From positions 1 through 26,162 of the forward strand of contig JBFJVZ010000050.1 of the NCBI GenBank assembly GCA_041623895.1: a DNA stretch of 26,162 bases, read 5' to 3'. Shown one piece after another: positions 1 through 8,934 of the stretch (positions are counted from its first letter, which is position 1; every line of letters starts with the position of its first letter). This DNA comes from JBFJVZ01 sp041623895 (GTDB lineage Bacteria > Planctomycetota > Planctomycetia > Pirellulales > Pirellulaceae). A model generated the notes under the pieces. The model was not told the DNA's origin. It searched no databases and worked only from the letters and a program-made list of their open reading frames with translations. A program made the position numbers and the translations under genes.

Positions 1-163
1 CGTTCTCGTTGATCGTCAGGGAGGCACTGGTGTGCTGAATGAACACTTGCATCATGCCGACTTGAATGCCAGCCAGCTCTGGAACGGCCTCCACGATCTG
101 GCGCGTGATCAAATGAAAACCGCGGCGAGCGGCTGGGAGTCGAATGCTTCGTTGCAGCCACAT
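1..163 (-). CDS. YjbQ/UPF0047 family protein (5' part only)
   Basis: Partial gene running off the left edge. Read on the minus strand from the ATG at 163, the product begins MWLQRSIRLPAARRGFHLIT and includes HTSASLTINEN, which closely matches the start of E. coli YjbQ and the hallmark HTSASLT.NEN motif of the UPF0047 family. Members are small (about 130-140 residues) trimeric cytosolic proteins, some reported to have a weak thiamine-phosphate synthase activity; the physiological role is uncertain. Only about 54 codons are visible. No good Shine-Dalgarno sequence lies upstream of this ATG, but it coincides with the conserved family start. The family call rests on motif recognition; the function is not established by this fragment. 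Confidence 0.85.
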   Translation of the reverse strand, partial: MWLQRSIRLPAARRGFHLITRQIVEAVPELAGIQVGMMQVFIQHTSASLTINEN

Positions 164-285
164 TTGGTAAACTGGGGTAGGAGGAAATGTCGGTCATAGA
201 AAATTTTTTTGACGGATTATCTGCAAGCAGCGAGATCCGGCGACCAATTGACGGAGCGACGGCCCCCCAGCTGAAGAGAGGGTGG

Positions 286-315
286 TTGACAGGATCGAGC
301 TGACATGCATGTAAG
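286..315 (+). promoter_or_regulatory. possible sigma70-type promoter
   Basis: TTGACA (286-291), an 18-bp spacer and TGTAAG (310-315, 4 of 6 to consensus) point towards the small gene at 459. The 295-bp gap around it (164-458) holds no other convincing gene. Planctomycete promoters are poorly characterised, so this is only a candidate. Confidence 0.3.
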
Positions 316-458
316 ACAGGCCACCATCAACAACAGGCAAGGCGGCAGATTCTCCCCTTGCACGATTCTTGCAGTTTTCGGCGGTTCTTGAACGGTTTTC
401 GTGCACCGGCGTTCGCGGTTTTGTGCTCACTGGCCGGGACCCTCGATTGGGCGAGTCG

Positions 459-854
459 ATGGCAAATTGTGACTACAAATTTCTTGACTCTGGCCGATCC
501 GCGTCAATAATCCTTGCTGAATCGAGTGCGGCTGATTGGATCAGGATCCGCCTTAGCCAACCATTTTGGGCGATTGAGTTGTATCAGGATGAACTCATCG
601 CGGCGCACACAGCGCAAGGTAAAAAGAATATGAGTCAGTGCAAGAACGTGTTTGAGGCAATCTTGCGGTACGGACATGATGAGGATTTTGCTCCTCACCA
701 GGATGATTCCTTCACCCCCACGGATGCTCCAGCAGGCAGTGCCGAAAAAATCGAAGTACTCCGGAAGCGTGTTGAACTAGGCCAACCGCTATGGCATCTC
801 ACCGACCGAGTCGACTACAGCGGTTTGACCGGAGCGATCCGACCGCGCGAGTAA
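459..854 (+). CDS. small hypothetical protein, 131 aa
   Basis: The frame is open further upstream to a TTG at 369, but the ATG at 459 (MANCDYKFLDSG) is the more credible start because the upstream part reads like non-coding sequence. The product is acidic and soluble, with no signal peptide or membrane segment. Its C-terminal stretch (VLRKRVELGQPLWHLTDR then YSGLTGAIRPRE) resembles tails I associate with small planctomycete hypothetical proteins; I do not recognise a function. It ends 33 bp before a strong intrinsic terminator and is convergent with the AlkD-like gene. That a real terminator follows it directly supports its being expressed. No partner genes suggest a pathway. Confidence 0.6.
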   Translation: MANCDYKFLDSGRSASIILAESSAADWIRIRLSQPFWAIELYQDELIAAHTAQGKKNMSQCKNVFEAILRYGHDEDFAPHQDDSFTPTDAPAGSAEKIEVLRKRVELGQPLWHLTDRVDYSGLTGAIRPRE

Positions 855-887
855 TGCTGTTGAAACATGACCGAAAAGACGGCCCAG

Positions 888-914
888 ACGCCCCGCCATG
901 CGGGGCGTTTTTTT
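888..914 (+). terminator. intrinsic (Rho-independent) terminator
   Basis: A perfect 8-bp GC-rich stem, CGCCCCGC (889-896) and GCGGGGCG (900-907), with a 3-nt CAT loop, extended by an A-T pair and followed by seven T residues (908-914). It is oriented for the plus strand and follows the hypothetical gene ending at 854. Read on the other strand it lacks a trailing U-run, so it serves the plus-strand gene. Confidence 0.9.
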
Positions 915-918
915 ATGG

Positions 919-1611
919 CTAACAACGGATGCGTTTTCGATTGTGGGCGACGGCTTTGGTGATGTAAGCCGCCGCATCCGGCGTCTTACAGCCCGTTTGG
1001 CCATGATCAACCTGCACGGGACCGATCTGCTTGGCGACGTCGATCGCGCGGTTCCGGTAGTCCTCGCGAAAGACGCCGATCGCAATCAAGGCATTATTCA
1101 TGGCGTGACGCCCTCGATTGGGTGCTTGGTGAATTCCCGACTCGATCTTCTTCAGAGCATCACGGATGATTTCGTCCGGCACGTCATCAGACGATTCCTT
1201 CAACCAATTCGACAACAGGTTGTAGGCCGCCACCACCAATTGTTCCTGCTTGGACTTGGACCATTTCTTCCATTTGGCCGCCGCGAAGGATGTCTTCGCC
1301 GTTAGACCCGCCACCATTCCCGTCAACAGATCGTATTTCAAAGGTCGCAGCCAAGCGTCAATCTCACTCGATTTGATCATTGCGGGATCGGCGACCATCA
1401 GCGCCAACGTTTGCGCATCACAGTTGCCAGTCGCCCAAAGTTCTTGGGCCAGATCATGATCGACGCCAATCTTTTTTTTCAGCTTGCCGAGGTCGCCAAA
1501 CTTAACCCCAAACAAAGGTTCGCTGGCGCCGTGCCGAACGTAGGTTTTTTTCGTTGCTGGGGAGCCCAGTTTCTTTAGCTCGGCAAGCGTTTGCTTGGCT
1601 GTCATCTGCAT
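919..1611 (-). CDS. DNA alkylation repair protein (AlkD-like HEAT-repeat glycosylase family)
   Basis: A 230-residue all-helical protein of the DNA alkylation repair family (PF08713 type). AlkD-type members are HEAT-like-repeat DNA glycosylases that remove cationic alkylated bases in the cytoplasm. Family-like features are the N-terminal LAELKKLGSPATKKTYVRHG, FGVKFGDLGKLKKKIG, the helical repeats with ELWATGNCDAQTLALM, and the tail VQVDHGQTGCKTPDAAAYI. Several ATGs lie close together (1617, 1611, 1605) plus a TTG at 1623. The ATG at 1611 is chosen because a GGAG lies 6 nt upstream. The gene is convergent with the small gene ending at 854 and in the same orientation as the membrane-protein gene upstream (1723-2853), 111 bp away. 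Catalytic residues were not checked by alignment, so glycosylase activity is inferred from family only. Confidence 0.8.
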   Translation of the reverse strand: MQMTAKQTLAELKKLGSPATKKTYVRHGASEPLFGVKFGDLGKLKKKIGVDHDLAQELWATGNCDAQTLALMVADPAMIKSSEIDAWLRPLKYDLLTGMVAGLTAKTSFAAAKWKKWSKSKQEQLVVAAYNLLSNWLKESSDDVPDEIIRDALKKIESGIHQAPNRGRHAMNNALIAIGVFREDYRNRAIDVAKQIGPVQVDHGQTGCKTPDAAAYITKAVAHNRKRIRC

Positions 1612-1722
1612 GACCATCTCCAATCATTCGTGGAATTGAATCAGATACCACTCTTGGCGCTATCCATCAATATAAGGCAACGCGACCCCGGGTTTTGATT
1701 CGTTGCTTAGCGGCTGATTGCC

Positions 1723-2853
1723 TCAACCGCCTGGTGATCGACCGCAGTACAGTCGCTCCAATTTGCACCGGCGAATTCGCAACAGAACCCTCAGCAGGTC
1801 GCTCGAATACTCGATCGGTTTCAGCATCAGGTAGGTCGCATCGGCAAACCAAATGGAGCCGCGACATTGATCTGCCAATACGGGACCAATCTGGTCGTAG
1901 GCTCGTCGAATCCAGCGGTGAACCCTTGGCAAACCGGTCTGCAACGTGATTTCCAAAAACTTCAATTTGCGCATTTGCAGATTGACAGGGCCGTTCGCAT
2001 GCTCCGTCCCCACCAGTCGCGGGTGCCCGTGCGCCGCCGCCGCCGATACATAGCAATTTGGATCGGTTGTCGGCAGCTTCGCATACTCAGCCAACATGGT
2101 GTCGACAGCAAGCTTCCATGCGATCCCCCAACTGACGATCCAGGCAAGGATCGCCGCCAACCAGTGCCACGGCTGGTACCCAGTTCCCGCTATCTGTGTC
2201 CCTGCCACTGCGATGGTGGCTCGAACATAGGCCCAGACACACAGCACCGGCGCCGCCATCACGACATACATCAGCAGCGCGATTGATTCGGAAAAAACAC
2301 TGGCCGTAACGCCCAGCCAACGACCAACGGCAATCGTCACGGCCACGGCCGCAGTCAAAATCATTACATGGCGAATCGTAAACCGCCGCAGGAATTGTGG
2401 CAGTCGCACAAAGCCCGCGACGATCACCGCAAAGATCGGACCAACAAAGATCGCGACTATGAACGTCAAGATGGAGGAGGTGATCACAACGAACAGCAAG
2501 AATTGCAGCGAGACTAACAGGCCCGTATAAATCCCCAAGCGAATCATCAGGCGGCACTCGGTGTCGGGACGGATCAACCATGTCGCCAGACAAGTTTGGC
2601 TGAAGATGACCAGCGGCAAGAACGGCCCGTAACCCGGCCACGCCAATAACATGGCCACGTAGTCAGCTATCCTGCCCGATTGCCAGGGCACATTTATGGT
2701 TGCCGAGGTCTCCAAGGCGGCGACGAAACAACCGATGGGGAAAATGATCCCGGCAAAAAATAGTCGGATCCGAAAGGCCAGCATCGAACGAAACGAAGAT
2801 CGCAAGACGACGTCCAGCGGCGTTTCCTTCATTTGTTGTGTCACATCCGGCAC
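1723..2853 (-). CDS. polytopic membrane protein of unknown function with a conserved CYVSAAAAHG-type C-terminal domain
   Basis: A 376-residue protein. The GTG at 2853 is well supported: AAGGAG lies 8 nt upstream, and the next gene diverges. About seven hydrophobic segments are visible over residues 25-250 (for example LAFRIRLFFAGIIFPIG, LVSLQFLLFVVITSS, VMILTAAVAVTIAVG, WLAAILAWIVSWGIAW). A soluble C-terminal part of about 100 residues follows, carrying NCYVSAAAAHGHPRLVG and WFADATYLMLKPIEY. The Cys-aromatic-aliphatic-Ser/Thr-Ala-Ala pattern recalls short conserved boxes in other planctomycete proteins, but I cannot assign a function. There is no signal peptide distinct from the first membrane helix. 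The product is probably inner-membrane. Confidence 0.75.
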   Translation of the reverse strand: MPDVTQQMKETPLDVVLRSSFRSMLAFRIRLFFAGIIFPIGCFVAALETSATINVPWQSGRIADYVAMLLAWPGYGPFLPLVIFSQTCLATWLIRPDTECRLMIRLGIYTGLLVSLQFLLFVVITSSILTFIVAIFVGPIFAVIVAGFVRLPQFLRRFTIRHVMILTAAVAVTIAVGRWLGVTASVFSESIALLMYVVMAAPVLCVWAYVRATIAVAGTQIAGTGYQPWHWLAAILAWIVSWGIAWKLAVDTMLAEYAKLPTTDPNCYVSAAAAHGHPRLVGTEHANGPVNLQMRKLKFLEITLQTGLPRVHRWIRRAYDQIGPVLADQCRGSIWFADATYLMLKPIEYSSDLLRVLLRIRRCKLERLYCGRSPGG

Positions 2854-2987
2854 CAGTGGTTCTCCTTTGGCCTGCGTGCTTCACCATACTAACCCGAAGC
2901 GATAGTTTTGCTTTCGGTCCGCACTTCGTGATCCGGCTAAAATGCTGGCTCTTGATAAATCGAATCTATTTACACACGAGGATCCAG

Positions 2988-5900
2988 GTGACTGATCGAT
3001 TGAATCATTCGCGACTTTCCGTTGGTGCAGCGGTGTTCTTGTTCTCCTGCGTGACCGGCATCGCAGCCCACGGCCAGAATCCCAAAGTCAATGACGCAAA
3101 AAACCGGAAAACCGAATCGCCGGCCCCGTTTGAAGACCCCGCTTTCAAGCAATATGCCATTTACGCAGAAGATGCTCCGCGTGCCAAATCAACCACGCCC
3201 CAAACAACGACTCTACCGTTGACGATTCCCAAGGGTGCCCGCATTGCCCTGATCGGCAACGCATTGCTGGAACGATCACAGAGATTTGGGTTCCTGGAAA
3301 CGATATTGCAGCAAAAGTTCCCGGCACACCAGTTAGTGATCCGCAACCTGGCGTGGCCTGGCGATACGCCCGACTTGCAACCTCGACCGGCCAACTTTGC
3401 GGATGTTCAGCAGCATCTGGCTCATGAGAAAGCAGACATCATCATTGCCGCATTCGGGTTCAACGAGTCATTTGCCGGCACCGCCGGTTTGGCAGCATTC
3501 AAAAAATCGTTGTCGGAGTACGTCGCACAGTTGAAGTCGAAAGCATTCAACGGCACATCAGCTCCGCAAATCGTGCTGCTGACTCCTATTGCCAACGAAA
3601 ATATCGAGGGGATCAAGGCCGCAGATCTGAACAATGATCAATTGAATGAATACGCAACCGCGGTCCGTGAGGTAGCAACTGAACAGCAAGTCGCTGTTGT
3701 CGATGTGTTGACGCCGATGATGCCTTTGATGGCGAGTCCCGGCAATGACCTGACGATCAACGGAGTTCATTTGAACGAAGAGGGTTATCGAGCGTTTGCG
3801 CGGATTGTTTTTCAGCAGCTATTCGGTGAAACACCGCCCGAGCCTCGTGAAGAGATCCGCGCCGTCGTGATCGACAAGAACCGGCAATACTTCCGCCGCT
3901 ACCGGCCCCTGAACACGTTCTATTACACCGGCGGCCGCCGCGGATCGTATGGCTATCTGGATTTCTTGCCCGCCATGCGCAACTTCGACTTGCTGACGGC
4001 TAATCGGGACAAGCGAATCTGGGATCTGGCTGAAGGCAAAACCGTAGCAGCGAAAATCGACGACTCGAAACTTCCTGAAATGCCGGAGACGAAACAGAGT
4101 CGTGGAGCTAATCGCTGGATGACTGCCGAGGCGGAACTGGCCGAGTTCAAAGTCGATCCGCGGTTTGAAGTGACGTTGTTTGCCGGCGAAGAAGAGTTTC
4201 CCGATATCGCGGCACCGATCCAGATGCGTTGGGATCATCTTGGTCGGCTTTGGGTCAGTTGCTCGACCACGTACCCGCATGTTTATCCGGGGCAGGAGCC
4301 GAACGACAAGCTGGTGATTCTGGAAGACACCGACGGTGACGGACGTGCCGACAAGTCATCCGTGTTTGCGGACGATCTGCACATTCCACTCTCGTTCGAG
4401 TTTGGCGACGGCGGCGTCTACGTCTCGGAAATGCCGCATTTGACTTTCCTAAAAGATACCGACGGTGACGGCAAAGCAGACTTTCGGCGAGAAGTTCTGA
4501 CTGGGTTCGGGACGGAAGACTCTCATCACGCGCTCCACGACTTTACTTGGACTCCCGATGGCGACTTGCTGCTGCGTGAATCAATCTTCCATCACAGCCA
4601 GGTGGAGACCGCGTATGGTCCGGTGCGACAACAGAATAGCGGTTGGTTTCGCTTCCAGCCCGACACTCAGCGGCTGACGAGTTTTGGAACGTATCACAGC
4701 ACCAACCCGTGGGGCGTGACGTTTGATGACTGGGGCCAGCATGTCGCCAGCCATCCGATCTTTGCGGCTGCCTTCCATTCGTTGGATCCGCCTTACCCGA
4801 ATCAACATCCCAAGCCTGCCGGGTTGCGTGCCTATTCGGGAACTTGTGGCCAGGAGTTTGTCGATTTCGGGACGTTCCCCGATGAGTTGCAAGGCGGTTA
4901 CATCAAGGTGCGCTACAAACCAACCAATCGCATTGAGATCCATCGCTGGAATGAATTGGAGTTCGGTTTCGACGAAGAGTACGTTGGTGATCTGGTTTTC
5001 TCCAGCAACTTGAGTTTCATTCCCGTCGATATTCGATTCGGGCCGCGAGGAGCGTTGTATGTCTGCGACTGGTACAACCCGGTCAAAGGCCACGCGCAAT
5101 ACTCGCTACGTGACGAGCGCCGCGATCGGCACTCCGGCCGCATCTGGAGAATCACCGCAAAAGGGCAGCCGCTGCAGGATCCTCCCGATATTGCCGGAGC
5201 GTCGATCGATCAGTTGCTGGAAATGCTGAAGCGTCGCGAGTCAAGAATCCGATATTGGGTGCGTCGCGAATTGCGCGAACGTGAGACCGATCAAGTTCAT
5301 CAGGCGCTGACCCGTTGGGTCACAGCGCTGAACCCGGATGATCCCAGGTATCGTCACCACCAACTGGAAGCGATTTGGGTTTACCGGGGAATTGGCCGCG
5401 CGAATACCGATTTACTCCGTGAGTTGCTTGGCTGCGAAAGCCGCCACGCGCGGGCCGCCGCGACGGTGCAGCTGCGTTATTGGCATGCAAACATGGACGA
5501 TGCCATCGACTGGCTTCGCAAAGCGGCCAATGATTCGTACGCCATGACGCGAATGGAAGCCGCCATCGCTGCTTCCTACATCGGAACGCGGGAAGCTTTG
5601 GACGCAATCATGGATGTGACCAGGCATCCCAGCGGTGATCATTTACGCTACGCGGTCACGTGCGCGTTGGGATCGCACACGCTCAAGCAACATTGGGAGA
5701 CGAACGACTCGTTTAGTGTTGCCAGGCTGCTCCGCGATTTGCATCGCCGTACCCAGCTTCGCGAGCCCCCGCCCAGTGCCTCGCAAGCACAATTCGATTC
5801 ACAGCCAAACCTGGCCTCGTTGGAAATCGCCTGCCGTCCGGAAATGATGCGTTACACCGTCGAACAGTTTGCGGTGACAGTTGGCCAACCCATCAAGATT

Positions 5901-6767
5901 GTCTTTACCAATCCGGATGCCACCGACCACAACATGGTGTTCGTCAAACCGGGTGCACTGGCAGAAGTGGGCATGGCCGCCAACGAGATGGCCAAGGATC
6001 CCAAGCACGCCAACAGCGATTTCATTCCCAAATCGAAGCGGCAGCTGATTCTTCACCATTCCAAAATGATCGGCCCCACGCGCAGCAGTCAGGTGCATGT
6101 GTTTCGTTTTCAGGCACCGGACCAGCCGGGGCTTTACCCGTACGTTTGCACGTTTCCCGGGCATTGGATCATCATGCGCGGCGTGATGGTGGTGGCCAAG
6201 AATTTGCGTGATGTCGATTCGATGCTCGCGGCCAGCGGTCCACGCGTCATTCAAGATTGGCAGCTCGATGACTTCGAGGGCTTCCAGGTTCCAGCCGCCA
6301 ATGATGAAACGGTGATGCGAGGCATGACGGCGTTTGCCAAAGCGCGCTGCGACCAGTGTCACGTCTTGGCCGGTCATGGCGTAAACTTGGGGCCCGATTT
6401 AAAAGACGTCAGCAAGCGTTACAAAGGCCACAAGCTCCTGCAGCAACTCTTGGAGCCGTCTCGCGAGATCAATGAAAAGTATCAGACGTACAAGTTCTTG
6501 TTGGCCGACGGAAAGGTTGTCGCCGGAGTGATCAGCAGGGAATCGAAACGTCACTACGACGTCATGACAAACCTGCTGACTCCAAAATCACTGACACGAG
6601 TCGACAAGGACGCCATTGACGAACAGGTCAAATCGACGATCTCGGCAATGCCCGAAGGATTGCTGGATGTGTTGAGCAAAGAAGAGATCGGATACTTGCT
6701 GACGTTCTTGCAATCTGACGGTTATCAACTGCCAGAACACTTGAAGCATAAAATGCACAAACGATGA
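2988..6767 (+). CDS. large secreted multidomain protein: SGNH-like, PVC dehydrogenase propeller, helical repeats, azurin-like cupredoxin, cytochrome c
   Basis: The GTG at 2988 is chosen: GAGG lies 6 nt upstream and a signal peptide follows (SVGAAVFLFSCVTGIAAHGQ), giving 1259 residues; the frame is open to 2838 but would overlap the divergent gene. Domains in order: SGNH-like fold (about 80-285) with G90-N-A-L and NGVH (N258, H261), where Ser and Asp of the usual GDS and DxxH are replaced; the planctomycete PVC-type dehydrogenase/beta-propeller domain (about 385-717) with two Ca-binding-like DTDGDG loops at 447 and 490; helical HEAT-like repeats (about 730-910); a cupredoxin (about 944-1070) with candidate type-1 copper ligands H981, C1054, H1059 and M1063, spaced as in azurin; and a cytochrome c/planctomycete haem-binding domain with CDQCH at 1121-1125. 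It probably acts in the periplasm or at the cell surface as an electron-transferring oxidoreductase; substrate unknown. It ends 5 bp from a convergent gene. Confidence 0.9.
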   Translation: MTDRLNHSRLSVGAAVFLFSCVTGIAAHGQNPKVNDAKNRKTESPAPFEDPAFKQYAIYAEDAPRAKSTTPQTTTLPLTIPKGARIALIGNALLERSQRFGFLETILQQKFPAHQLVIRNLAWPGDTPDLQPRPANFADVQQHLAHEKADIIIAAFGFNESFAGTAGLAAFKKSLSEYVAQLKSKAFNGTSAPQIVLLTPIANENIEGIKAADLNNDQLNEYATAVREVATEQQVAVVDVLTPMMPLMASPGNDLTINGVHLNEEGYRAFARIVFQQLFGETPPEPREEIRAVVIDKNRQYFRRYRPLNTFYYTGGRRGSYGYLDFLPAMRNFDLLTANRDKRIWDLAEGKTVAAKIDDSKLPEMPETKQSRGANRWMTAEAELAEFKVDPRFEVTLFAGEEEFPDIAAPIQMRWDHLGRLWVSCSTTYPHVYPGQEPNDKLVILEDTDGDGRADKSSVFADDLHIPLSFEFGDGGVYVSEMPHLTFLKDTDGDGKADFRREVLTGFGTEDSHHALHDFTWTPDGDLLLRESIFHHSQVETAYGPVRQQNSGWFRFQPDTQRLTSFGTYHSTNPWGVTFDDWGQHVASHPIFAAAFHSLDPPYPNQHPKPAGLRAYSGTCGQEFVDFGTFPDELQGGYIKVRYKPTNRIEIHRWNELEFGFDEEYVGDLVFSSNLSFIPVDIRFGPRGALYVCDWYNPVKGHAQYSLRDERRDRHSGRIWRITAKGQPLQDPPDIAGASIDQLLEMLKRRESRIRYWVRRELRERETDQVHQALTRWVTALNPDDPRYRHHQLEAIWVYRGIGRANTDLLRELLGCESRHARAAATVQLRYWHANMDDAIDWLRKAANDSYAMTRMEAAIAASYIGTREALDAIMDVTRHPSGDHLRYAVTCALGSHTLKQHWETNDSFSVARLLRDLHRRTQLREPPPSASQAQFDSQPNLASLEIACRPEMMRYTVEQFAVTVGQPIKIVFTNPDATDHNMVFVKPGALAEVGMAANEMAKDPKHANSDFIPKSKRQLILHHSKMIGPTRSSQVHVFRFQAPDQPGLYPYVCTFPGHWIIMRGVMVVAKNLRDVDSMLAASGPRVIQDWQLDDFEGFQVPAANDETVMRGMTAFAKARCDQCHVLAGHGVNLGPDLKDVSKRYKGHKLLQQLLEPSREINEKYQTYKFLLADGKVVAGVISRESKRHYDVMTNLLTPKSLTRVDKDAIDEQVKSTISAMPEGLLDVLSKEEIGYLLTFLQSDGYQLPEHLKHKMHKR

Positions 6768-6772
6768 GCTCG

Positions 6773-7252
6773 TTACAGATACATGCCCACGAAACCGTCG
6801 GCTGAATCGCTTTGCTCGGCAATCTTGCGAAGTCGCTCTTCAGTTTTTTTCAAGTCACCGGCTTCAATGTAGCGATCGAATTCAACCATCACGGCTTGCT
6901 GAACACTTTCGGCCAGAAAAGCAACAAAGGGCTCGCTGAGCCAACTGCAAGTCTCGCGGTCGAGTCGAACCTGCAGATCGATAAGTCGGGTTCTGAGATC
7001 TTCCGTGTCGGTCAACACCGTACCCTCAAAGGCGAAGTGGACGGAACCGCGATCCGAATCATTCGTCAGGTGGTAGGTGCACTGTCCGCGGTGCAGATAG
7101 TAAGTGTTGTGACAGCCATGGCGCTGCATGGCGGCTTTCACGCGGAGCACGAACTGCTCATAAACAGGCGAAGCATCAACCGGCACATCCATACGGCTGA
7201 TGCTGCGTAGCGGCAAACAATCAAATTCAATCTCGACCCACTGTCCCAGCAT
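6773..7252 (-). CDS. conserved planctomycete protein of unknown function, 159 aa
   Basis: The ATG at 7252 (MLGQWVEIEFDCLPLRS) is preferred over an in-frame TTG at 7270 because a GGGA lies about 8 nt upstream and the protein family, as I recall it, begins at this motif. The product is soluble, with recognisable blocks SRMDVPVDASPVYEQF, HNTYYLHRGQCTYHLTN, FEGTVLTDTEDLRTR, and a charged helical C-terminus (FDRYIEAGDLKKTEERL) ending in GFVGMYL. I associate this pattern with a widely conserved planctomycete hypothetical family; no catalytic motif or cofactor site is evident. It overlaps nothing, is convergent with the large cytochrome-containing gene (5 bp gap), and lies 118 bp downstream of the next minus-strand gene. 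Confidence 0.75.
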   Translation of the reverse strand: MLGQWVEIEFDCLPLRSISRMDVPVDASPVYEQFVLRVKAAMQRHGCHNTYYLHRGQCTYHLTNDSDRGSVHFAFEGTVLTDTEDLRTRLIDLQVRLDRETCSWLSEPFVAFLAESVQQAVMVEFDRYIEAGDLKKTEERLRKIAEQSDSADGFVGMYL

Positions 7253-7370
7253 CGATTGATTCCCAGTCAAGGTAGCATGTTCATGATTCCTGCAGCGGTC
7301 CGGGGTTTCCCGACGCTACCTTTGGTTATACCACGAACTGCCGAGAGTCGGCAAAAGCGATGATGGCCGA

Positions 7371-8804
7371 TTACTGAGCGGAGTTGAGCACGGCGGCGTA
7401 AGCTTTCTTGAGCTGCTGCTCACGTCGCTGGTTGTCTTGATACAGCGCCACCAACCTTTCACGTGTCTGTTTCACGCCGTCCTGCAGCTGTTGATGGTAT
7501 TCACGAATCGCCTTCGCTTCTGCCTGGGTTTGAGCCAGGTCTTGCTCGAGTTTCAGTTTTTCCTTCTGATTGGTGGTCAACATCGCCACCGTTGCCGCGA
7601 TGGCCGCATTCAAAACATCAGCCTCATAGTCCAGTTCTTTGCTGCGAATCGCCAGCTCGGTCAGTCGCAGGCGAATGCGGCGCAAAACGAAGCGGTAATC
7701 ATTCAACGGCCTTAGATAATAGGTGTCGACCAATCGAGCAACGTTATCAATATCCGTGAATTGTTTGGCGGCTTCTTCTTTGAGAACGATTCGATCTCCC
7801 GTCTTGAACTTGACTTGTCCGTCTGCACCTCGTTGCAAGCGGCTATCCACAGCCCGCCCGTTGCCGTCAAAGAAACCGCCCTCCAAGGCTCCGGTTTTTT
7901 GTGGGCTATCAACTTCGATCGAATGATTCTTGGTGAACTCGATTTTGACCCAGCGGCTCAGTGGTGGGTCGGCGGGCGTGGAACGACCACCATCACGAAG
8001 ATATTTTTGCAACGTTTCCTCGCTTACATTGCCCAACAAGCCTCGCACCAATTGATCATCGACGCGTCCGAAAAGATTGTCGTCGTCAGGCGAGCTGCCA
8101 TCGGCAATGAAAGGATCATGAGCATCTAACGGCAATAATTCGTACAGCGACCAAAAGCCAGCCTGGCCACCTGTGATCCGTTGTTGCTGTCCGGCTTCCA
8201 ACGGTCCCGTTGGTGTCAACGTCACGCTGGTGGGAGTGCTGGCGGTAACACGAAACTCGCCCAAGAAAAAGGTGGGCAGCCGATCTTGAACGCCCTGAAT
8301 TGTGTTCTCTGCGAAACCGTAAACGACCAAGCCATCAGGGATCAATGGACCGGCGGGAGCGGGCGCCGCTGCTGCTGCGGGGTCCGCTGCGATTCCAGGT
8401 GCTACCGGTGGGGCGGCTTGATTAAGCTGGATACTCTGCAAATTGTTGTTCGTCATCTGCAATCCGCGCCAACGGCGGCCGGCTTCGATGCCCAGCTTGC
8501 CCAACTGTTGAGCCAACTCGATGGCCCCTAAACCTGCCGATGGATCCGTTGGATCACCGAACTTCAGCGCCTTGGTTTGCGCCAAAGTTTCCTCCGTCCG
8601 GACCTCGAGCGATTCCTTGATCTTGTGCCACTCGCTACGGCTCTTCAGCGCGCCTGCGGTGGGGAAGATAAAAACGATCGCCAAGATCATCGTAAAGACA
8701 GCGGCGACCAGGTTGTACCAACGCCATTCCTTGGCGGCCTTCCAAAGCACGACCAGAAAGGCGATGAAGAGAAGCGACAGGACTCCGATGATGGCAAACT
8801 TCAT
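7371..8804 (-). CDS. membrane-anchored coiled-coil protein of unknown function, 477 aa
   Basis: The frame extends upstream to 8897, but the ATG at 8804 (MKFAIIGVLSLLFIAFLVVL) places a membrane helix at the N-terminus and puts the promoter at 8906-8934 upstream of the gene. Two hydrophobic segments (about residues 3-23 and 30-50) are followed by a charged region (about 55-100), an Ala/Pro-rich linker (about 130-155), a middle beta-rich region with DGLVVYGFAENTIQG and FLGEFRVTAST, and a long helical, Gln/Glu/Lys-rich C-terminus (about 370-477) that looks like a coiled coil. The bulk is probably periplasmic or cytoplasmic, tethered by the N-terminal hairpin. No enzyme motif is seen. I regard it as a conserved planctomycete hypothetical; it could organise an envelope complex, but nothing in the sequence proves that. 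Confidence 0.75.
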   Translation of the reverse strand: MKFAIIGVLSLLFIAFLVVLWKAAKEWRWYNLVAAVFTMILAIVFIFPTAGALKSRSEWHKIKESLEVRTEETLAQTKALKFGDPTDPSAGLGAIELAQQLGKLGIEAGRRWRGLQMTNNNLQSIQLNQAAPPVAPGIAADPAAAAAPAPAGPLIPDGLVVYGFAENTIQGVQDRLPTFFLGEFRVTASTPTSVTLTPTGPLEAGQQQRITGGQAGFWSLYELLPLDAHDPFIADGSSPDDDNLFGRVDDQLVRGLLGNVSEETLQKYLRDGGRSTPADPPLSRWVKIEFTKNHSIEVDSPQKTGALEGGFFDGNGRAVDSRLQRGADGQVKFKTGDRIVLKEEAAKQFTDIDNVARLVDTYYLRPLNDYRFVLRRIRLRLTELAIRSKELDYEADVLNAAIAATVAMLTTNQKEKLKLEQDLAQTQAEAKAIREYHQQLQDGVKQTRERLVALYQDNQRREQQLKKAYAAVLNSAQ

Positions 8805-8905
8805 GATCGCTCTGAGTTGATTCTCAAAAGACGCCGCGGCGCCGCGAAATTGATATCGAAAGGGCCCAGCCGCAGGGGAAAAGAGGTCGGGAAACACCCA
8901 TCTGG

Positions 8906-8934
8906 ATAGTAAGTTGGGCAGCTTGTAGCGTCAA
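8906..8934 (-). promoter_or_regulatory. candidate sigma70-type promoter for the coiled-coil membrane protein
   Basis: On the minus strand, TTGACG (8934-8929) is separated by exactly 17 bp from TACTAT (8911-8906). This matches the sigma70 consensus at 5 of 6 and 4 of 6 positions. It lies about 100 bp upstream of the ATG at 8804. Confidence 0.5.

Noticed and set aside
187..303. 38-codon open frame (MSVIENFFDGLS...) just after a GGAGG
   Set aside because: The GGAGG is only 2 nt from the ATG, the product resembles nothing, and it overlaps the likely upstream region of the divergent gene; too weak to call.
2087..2641. 184-codon minus-strand open frame
   Set aside because: It lies entirely inside the membrane-protein gene 1723-2853 in another frame and has low-complexity, non-protein-like composition.
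2838..2987. Upstream extension of the large cytochrome-containing gene
   Set aside because: It would overlap the divergent gene's start and place 50 non-signal residues before the clear signal peptide; the GTG at 2988 has a good Shine-Dalgarno.
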